Shown here piece after piece: positions 6,082 through 8,480 of a DNA stretch of 8,480 bases. The DNA comes from Bacteroidota bacterium. GTDB lineage: Bacteria; Bacteroidota; Bacteroidia; Chitinophagales; Chitinophagaceae. The translations under genes and the position numbers were made by a program. Under the pieces are notes generated by a model. The model made no database searches. It was not told the DNA's origin and saw only the letters and a program-made list of their open reading frames with translations. The stretch covers positions 1 through 8,480 of the forward strand of contig JAGWPI010000197.1 of NCBI GenBank assembly GCA_028877005.1, written 5' to 3'. Numbering within the stretch: position 1 is the stretch's first letter; every line of letters starts with the position of its first letter.

Positions 6082-7920
6082 TTATTCAACTGTAACGCTT
6101 TTTGCTAAGTTGCGTGGTTTATCTACATCTAAACCTTTTGCAATACCCACATAATAACTTAATAATTGAAGTGGTATTACACTTAATAAAGGTGCTACTA
6201 TTTCATCTGCATCTGGTACAAACATAATATCATCTGCCATACTTGGAAGTACATCATCACTTTCACTTACAACTGCAACAATGATGCCTTTGCGTGCTTT
6301 AATTTCTTGTACATTACTTATTACTTTTTCGTAGTACCTATCTTTTGTAGCTACAAATACTACAGGCAGTGTAGCATCAACCAAAGCAATTGGTCCGTGT
6401 TTCATTTCTGCTGCAGGATATCCTTCCGCATGTATATATGAAATTTCTTTTAATTTTAAAGCGCCCTCTAATGCAACAGGGAAGTTGTAACCGCGTCCTA
6501 AAAACAGAAAGTCGTGAGCGTCTTTGTATTTTTTTGCAATTTGTTCAATGTGGCTGGTATCTTTTAAAATTTCTTTTACTTTTTCTGGTATAGAAGCTAA
6601 TTGGTGCATTAATTCTAAGTAACGTTCATGTGTTATGGTTCCTTTAGCTAAACCAATTTTGAATGCCATCATGGCTAATACTGCCAGCTGACCTGTAAAG
6701 GCTTTGGTACTAGCTACACCAATTTCCGGTCCTGCATGTGTATAGGCTCCTGCATGGCTTAAACGCGCAATACTGCTACCCACTACATTTACAACTCCAA
6801 AAATAAATGCACCTTTTTCTTTTGCATTTTCCAATGCTACTAAAGTATCGGCAGTTTCCCCACTTTGTGAAATGGCAATAATTACATCTCCCTGATGTAT
6901 GATAGGATTTCTATATCTAAATTCACTGGCATATTCTACTTCAACGGGAATTCTACATAATTCTTCAATCATATATTCTGCAACAAGACCTGCATGCCAG
7001 CTGGTACCGCAGGCAACTATAATAATTCGTTGCGCTTGTGTAAGTGCTTCAATGTGGCTTTCAATTCCGCTCATAATAATTTTACCGGTATCGGGTAATA
7101 AGCGCCCCCTTAGGCAATCATGAATAGTATCGGGTTGTTCATGGATTTCTTTTAGCATAAAATGCTCGTAACCACCTTTTTCAATTGCTGCTAAATCCAT
7201 ATCTAACTGGGTTATGAAAGGGGTTTGTTTTTCATTTCCCAAATTTTTTAAAGTAAGCTCATCTGCTTTAACAATGGCAATTTCATAATCGTTTACGTAT
7301 ACTACCTCTTTAGTATATTCAATAATAGGAGATGCATCGCTAGCTAAAAAATGTTCTCCTTTACCTATTCCAATTACTAAGGGGCTACCTTTTCTTGCCG
7401 CAATAATTGTATCAGGATCATTTTTGTCTACCAACAAAATACAATAAGCACCAACAATTCTTTTTAAAGCAATTCTAACAGCCTCTTCTAAGCTGCAGTT
7501 GTTCTTTTTTTGAATGTCTTCAATAAAGTTTAGCAATACCTCAGTATCTGTATCGCTATTAAAATGATAACCTTTCTTTAATAATTCATTTTTTATAGAT
7601 ACATAATTCTCAATAATGCCATTGTGAATCATGGCAAGATTACCATTATTGCTTACATGTGGATGTGCATTTCTATCGCTGGGTTCGCCATGTGTAGCCC
7701 AACGAGTGTGGCCAATTCCAATGTGTGCATGCACATTTTTGCCTAAAGCAGCCTCTTCTAATTCAGATACTCGGCCTTTCTTTTTGTATACATTTAATTC
7801 GCCATTATCTACCAATGCTATTCCTGCGCTATCATAACCTCTGTATTCTAAACGTTTTAAGCCTTTAATAATAACCGGGTAGGCTTCTCTTTTTCCTATA
7901 TAACCAACAATTCCACACAT
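6082..7920 (-). CDS. glmS: Glutamine--fructose-6-phosphate aminotransferase (isomerizing)
   Basis: GlmS converts fructose-6-phosphate and glutamine to glucosamine-6-phosphate and glutamate, the first committed step to UDP-GlcNAc for peptidoglycan and LPS. The 612-residue product is full length (the E. coli enzyme is 609). The N-terminal glutaminase domain begins MCGIVGYIG, with Cys2 as the nucleophile after Met removal. It also has RLEYRGYDSAG (23-33), HTRWATHG (71-78) and HNGIIEN (99-105). The two SIS isomerase domains follow: ACGTSWHA (303-310), SQSGET (351-356) and STKAFTGQ (404-411), then EGALKLKEISYIHAEGYPA...KHGP (485-510). The C-terminal tail KPRNLAKSVTVE holds the Schiff-base lysine at 607. 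The start is fixed because Cys must be residue 2. It is the first gene of the minus-strand run, 25 bp ahead of the DUF4954 gene. The leader to the next gene is only 83 bp, too short for a glmS ribozyme. Confidence 0.98.
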   Translation of the reverse strand: MCGIVGYIGKREAYPVIIKGLKRLEYRGYDSAGIALVDNGELNVYKKKGRVSELEEAALGKNVHAHIGIGHTRWATHGEPSDRNAHPHVSNNGNLAMIHNGIIENYVSIKNELLKKGYHFNSDTDTEVLLNFIEDIQKKNNCSLEEAVRIALKRIVGAYCILLVDKNDPDTIIAARKGSPLVIGIGKGEHFLASDASPIIEYTKEVVYVNDYEIAIVKADELTLKNLGNEKQTPFITQLDMDLAAIEKGGYEHFMLKEIHEQPDTIHDCLRGRLLPDTGKIIMSGIESHIEALTQAQRIIIVACGTSWHAGLVAEYMIEELCRIPVEVEYASEFRYRNPIIHQGDVIIAISQSGETADTLVALENAKEKGAFIFGVVNVVGSSIARLSHAGAYTHAGPEIGVASTKAFTGQLAVLAMMAFKIGLAKGTITHERYLELMHQLASIPEKVKEILKDTSHIEQIAKKYKDAHDFLFLGRGYNFPVALEGALKLKEISYIHAEGYPAAEMKHGPIALVDATLPVVFVATKDRYYEKVISNVQEIKARKGIIVAVVSESDDVLPSMADDIMFVPDADEIVAPLLSVIPLQLLSYYVGIAKGLDVDKPRNLAKSVTVE

Positions 7921-8003
7921 AGTAATCGAATTTAAGATGAGCCTGCAATATCCTAAATTTTCAGCGAAAAACTTGTATGTTTATATATAAATACTACATT
8001 GGT
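7921..8003. promoter_or_regulatory. Divergent spacer between glmS and GNAT gene
   Basis: This 83-bp AT-rich region separates two divergent start codons, so it must contain, or closely adjoin, the promoters for both glmS (minus) and the acetyltransferase (plus). One-mismatch versions of the Bacteroidota -7 box TAnnTTTG occur on both strands: TAAATTTT at 7954-7961 on plus, and TAAATTCG at 7927-7934 on minus. Neither has a clearly spaced -33 partner. The minus-strand one would give an almost leaderless glmS mRNA. The promoter role is inferred from geometry; individual boxes are not established. Confidence 0.45.
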
Positions 8004-8480
8004 ATGGTTACAACCTTCCCTTTTCATGAAGCTATTAATTTAGAAACTGAACGTGTACAATTGCGATATTTGGAAACTTTTGATGAAGATAATCTGCGTA
8101 TTTTCTCGCAATATGAACCTGAATTATGGCAATATTCTATTCAATCGGCTGCAGGTAAAAATGCTCTAAAACAGTACATTGATGTGGCTTTAGCTGATAA
8201 AAGTGCTGCAAAATCATACCCTTTTATTGTGTTCGATAAAAAGCAGCAGGAATACGCAGGTTGCACTAGATTTTATGATATTCAAAATATTCATGCTACC
8301 TTACAGTTAGGCTATACTTGGTATGGAAAAAAATTTCAAGGAACCGGTATCAATCTTCATTGTAAATATTTGATGTTATCATTTGCTTTTGATACCCTAC
8401 AATTTGAACGAGTAGAAGCAAGAGCAGATATTTTAAATGCACGGAGTATTGCTGCTTTAAAAAAAATAGGATTCATAACG
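8004..8480 (+). CDS. GNAT family N-acetyltransferase, RimJ/RimL-like (3' end outside window)
   Basis: The frame opens at the ATG at 8004 and runs without a stop for 159 codons to the window edge, so the gene is truncated by the window. GNAT enzymes transfer acetyl from acetyl-CoA to amines. This one has the RimJ/RimL-type pattern: LETERVQLRYLE (residues 13-24) as the first strand, and the YAGCTRFYDI strand (84-93). LGYTWYGKKFQGTGIN follows, where the GTGIN turn belongs to the acetyl-CoA pyrophosphate-binding motif A region. The end matches FERVEARADILNARSIAALKKIGF, the classic RxExxxxxxNxxSxxxxxKxGF closing motif. Perhaps 10-30 residues are missing. An alternative in-frame ATG at 7977 would add nine residues (MFIYKYYIG). 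I prefer 8004 because the sequence after it looks like usual family N-termini. The substrate is unknown; the divergent glmS position alone does not make it a glucosamine-6-phosphate acetyltransferase. Confidence 0.9.
   Translation, partial: MVTTFPFHEAINLETERVQLRYLETFDEDNLRIFSQYEPELWQYSIQSAAGKNALKQYIDVALADKSAAKSYPFIVFDKKQQEYAGCTRFYDIQNIHATLQLGYTWYGKKFQGTGINLHCKYLMLSFAFDTLQFERVEARADILNARSIAALKKIGFIT

Noticed and set aside
4082..7837. Several 60-74 codon open frames on the plus strand opposite the DUF4954 and glmS genes
   Set aside because: They lie antisense to well-conserved coding sequence, encode no recognisable motifs and are best explained as chance frames.
7921..8003. glmS ribozyme or other riboswitch in the glmS leader
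   Set aside because: The spacer to the divergent gene is only 83 bp, shorter than the ribozyme core, and shows no matching helices. The glmS ribozyme is also essentially a Firmicutes feature.
8004..8480. Reading the GNAT protein as a glucosamine-6-phosphate N-acetyltransferase because it is next to glmS
   Set aside because: Its motifs fit the RimJ/RimL-like group, not the short GNA1 type, and it is divergent from glmS, so position is weak evidence.
1..8480. Mobile elements, CRISPR array, tRNA/rRNA genes, phage or defence system
   Set aside because: I saw no transposase or integrase, no spaced direct repeats, no tRNA-like cloverleaf and no defence-gene motifs. Coding sequence fills about 96% of the window.

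Overview
The window is an AT-rich stretch of bacterial chromosome carrying mostly housekeeping genes. The organism is very probably a member of the Bacteroidota, plausibly a low-GC Chitinophagaceae-like lineage. The basis is the protein flavour (a DUF4954-type protein beside glmS, and the TilS variant motif AHHANDQIET), A-rich translation starts without clear Shine-Dalgarno sequences, and heavy use of A/T-ending codons including ATA. The lineage call is inference; no rRNA is present to confirm it.

Layout. Positions 2-1894 (plus strand): the 3' end of glnS (glutaminyl-tRNA synthetase, entering from the left edge), then tilS (tRNA-Ile lysidine synthetase) after 36 bp. Positions 1882-7920 (minus strand) hold a co-directional run read right to left: glmS, a DUF4954-type left-handed beta-helix protein, a small two-TM membrane protein with an extracytoplasmic helical domain, rlmH (23S rRNA methyltransferase) and a rhomboid protease. 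Gaps between them are 25, 96, 62 and 27 bp. The last gene of this run converges on tilS and overlaps it tail-to-tail by 13 bp. Positions 8004-8480 (plus strand): the 5' part of a RimJ/RimL-like GNAT acetyltransferase, divergent from glmS across an 83-bp spacer and cut by the right edge.

Functional themes. glnS, tilS and rlmH serve translation (tRNA charging, AUA decoding, ribosome modification). glmS starts UDP-GlcNAc synthesis for peptidoglycan and outer-membrane glycans. The least understood genes are the DUF4954 protein, tightly coupled to glmS, and the two-TM sensor-like protein. I saw no mobile element, CRISPR array, RNA gene or convincing new multi-gene system. No stretch over 100 bp lacks a gene. 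The best lead for unexplained biology is the glmS-DUF4954 pairing.
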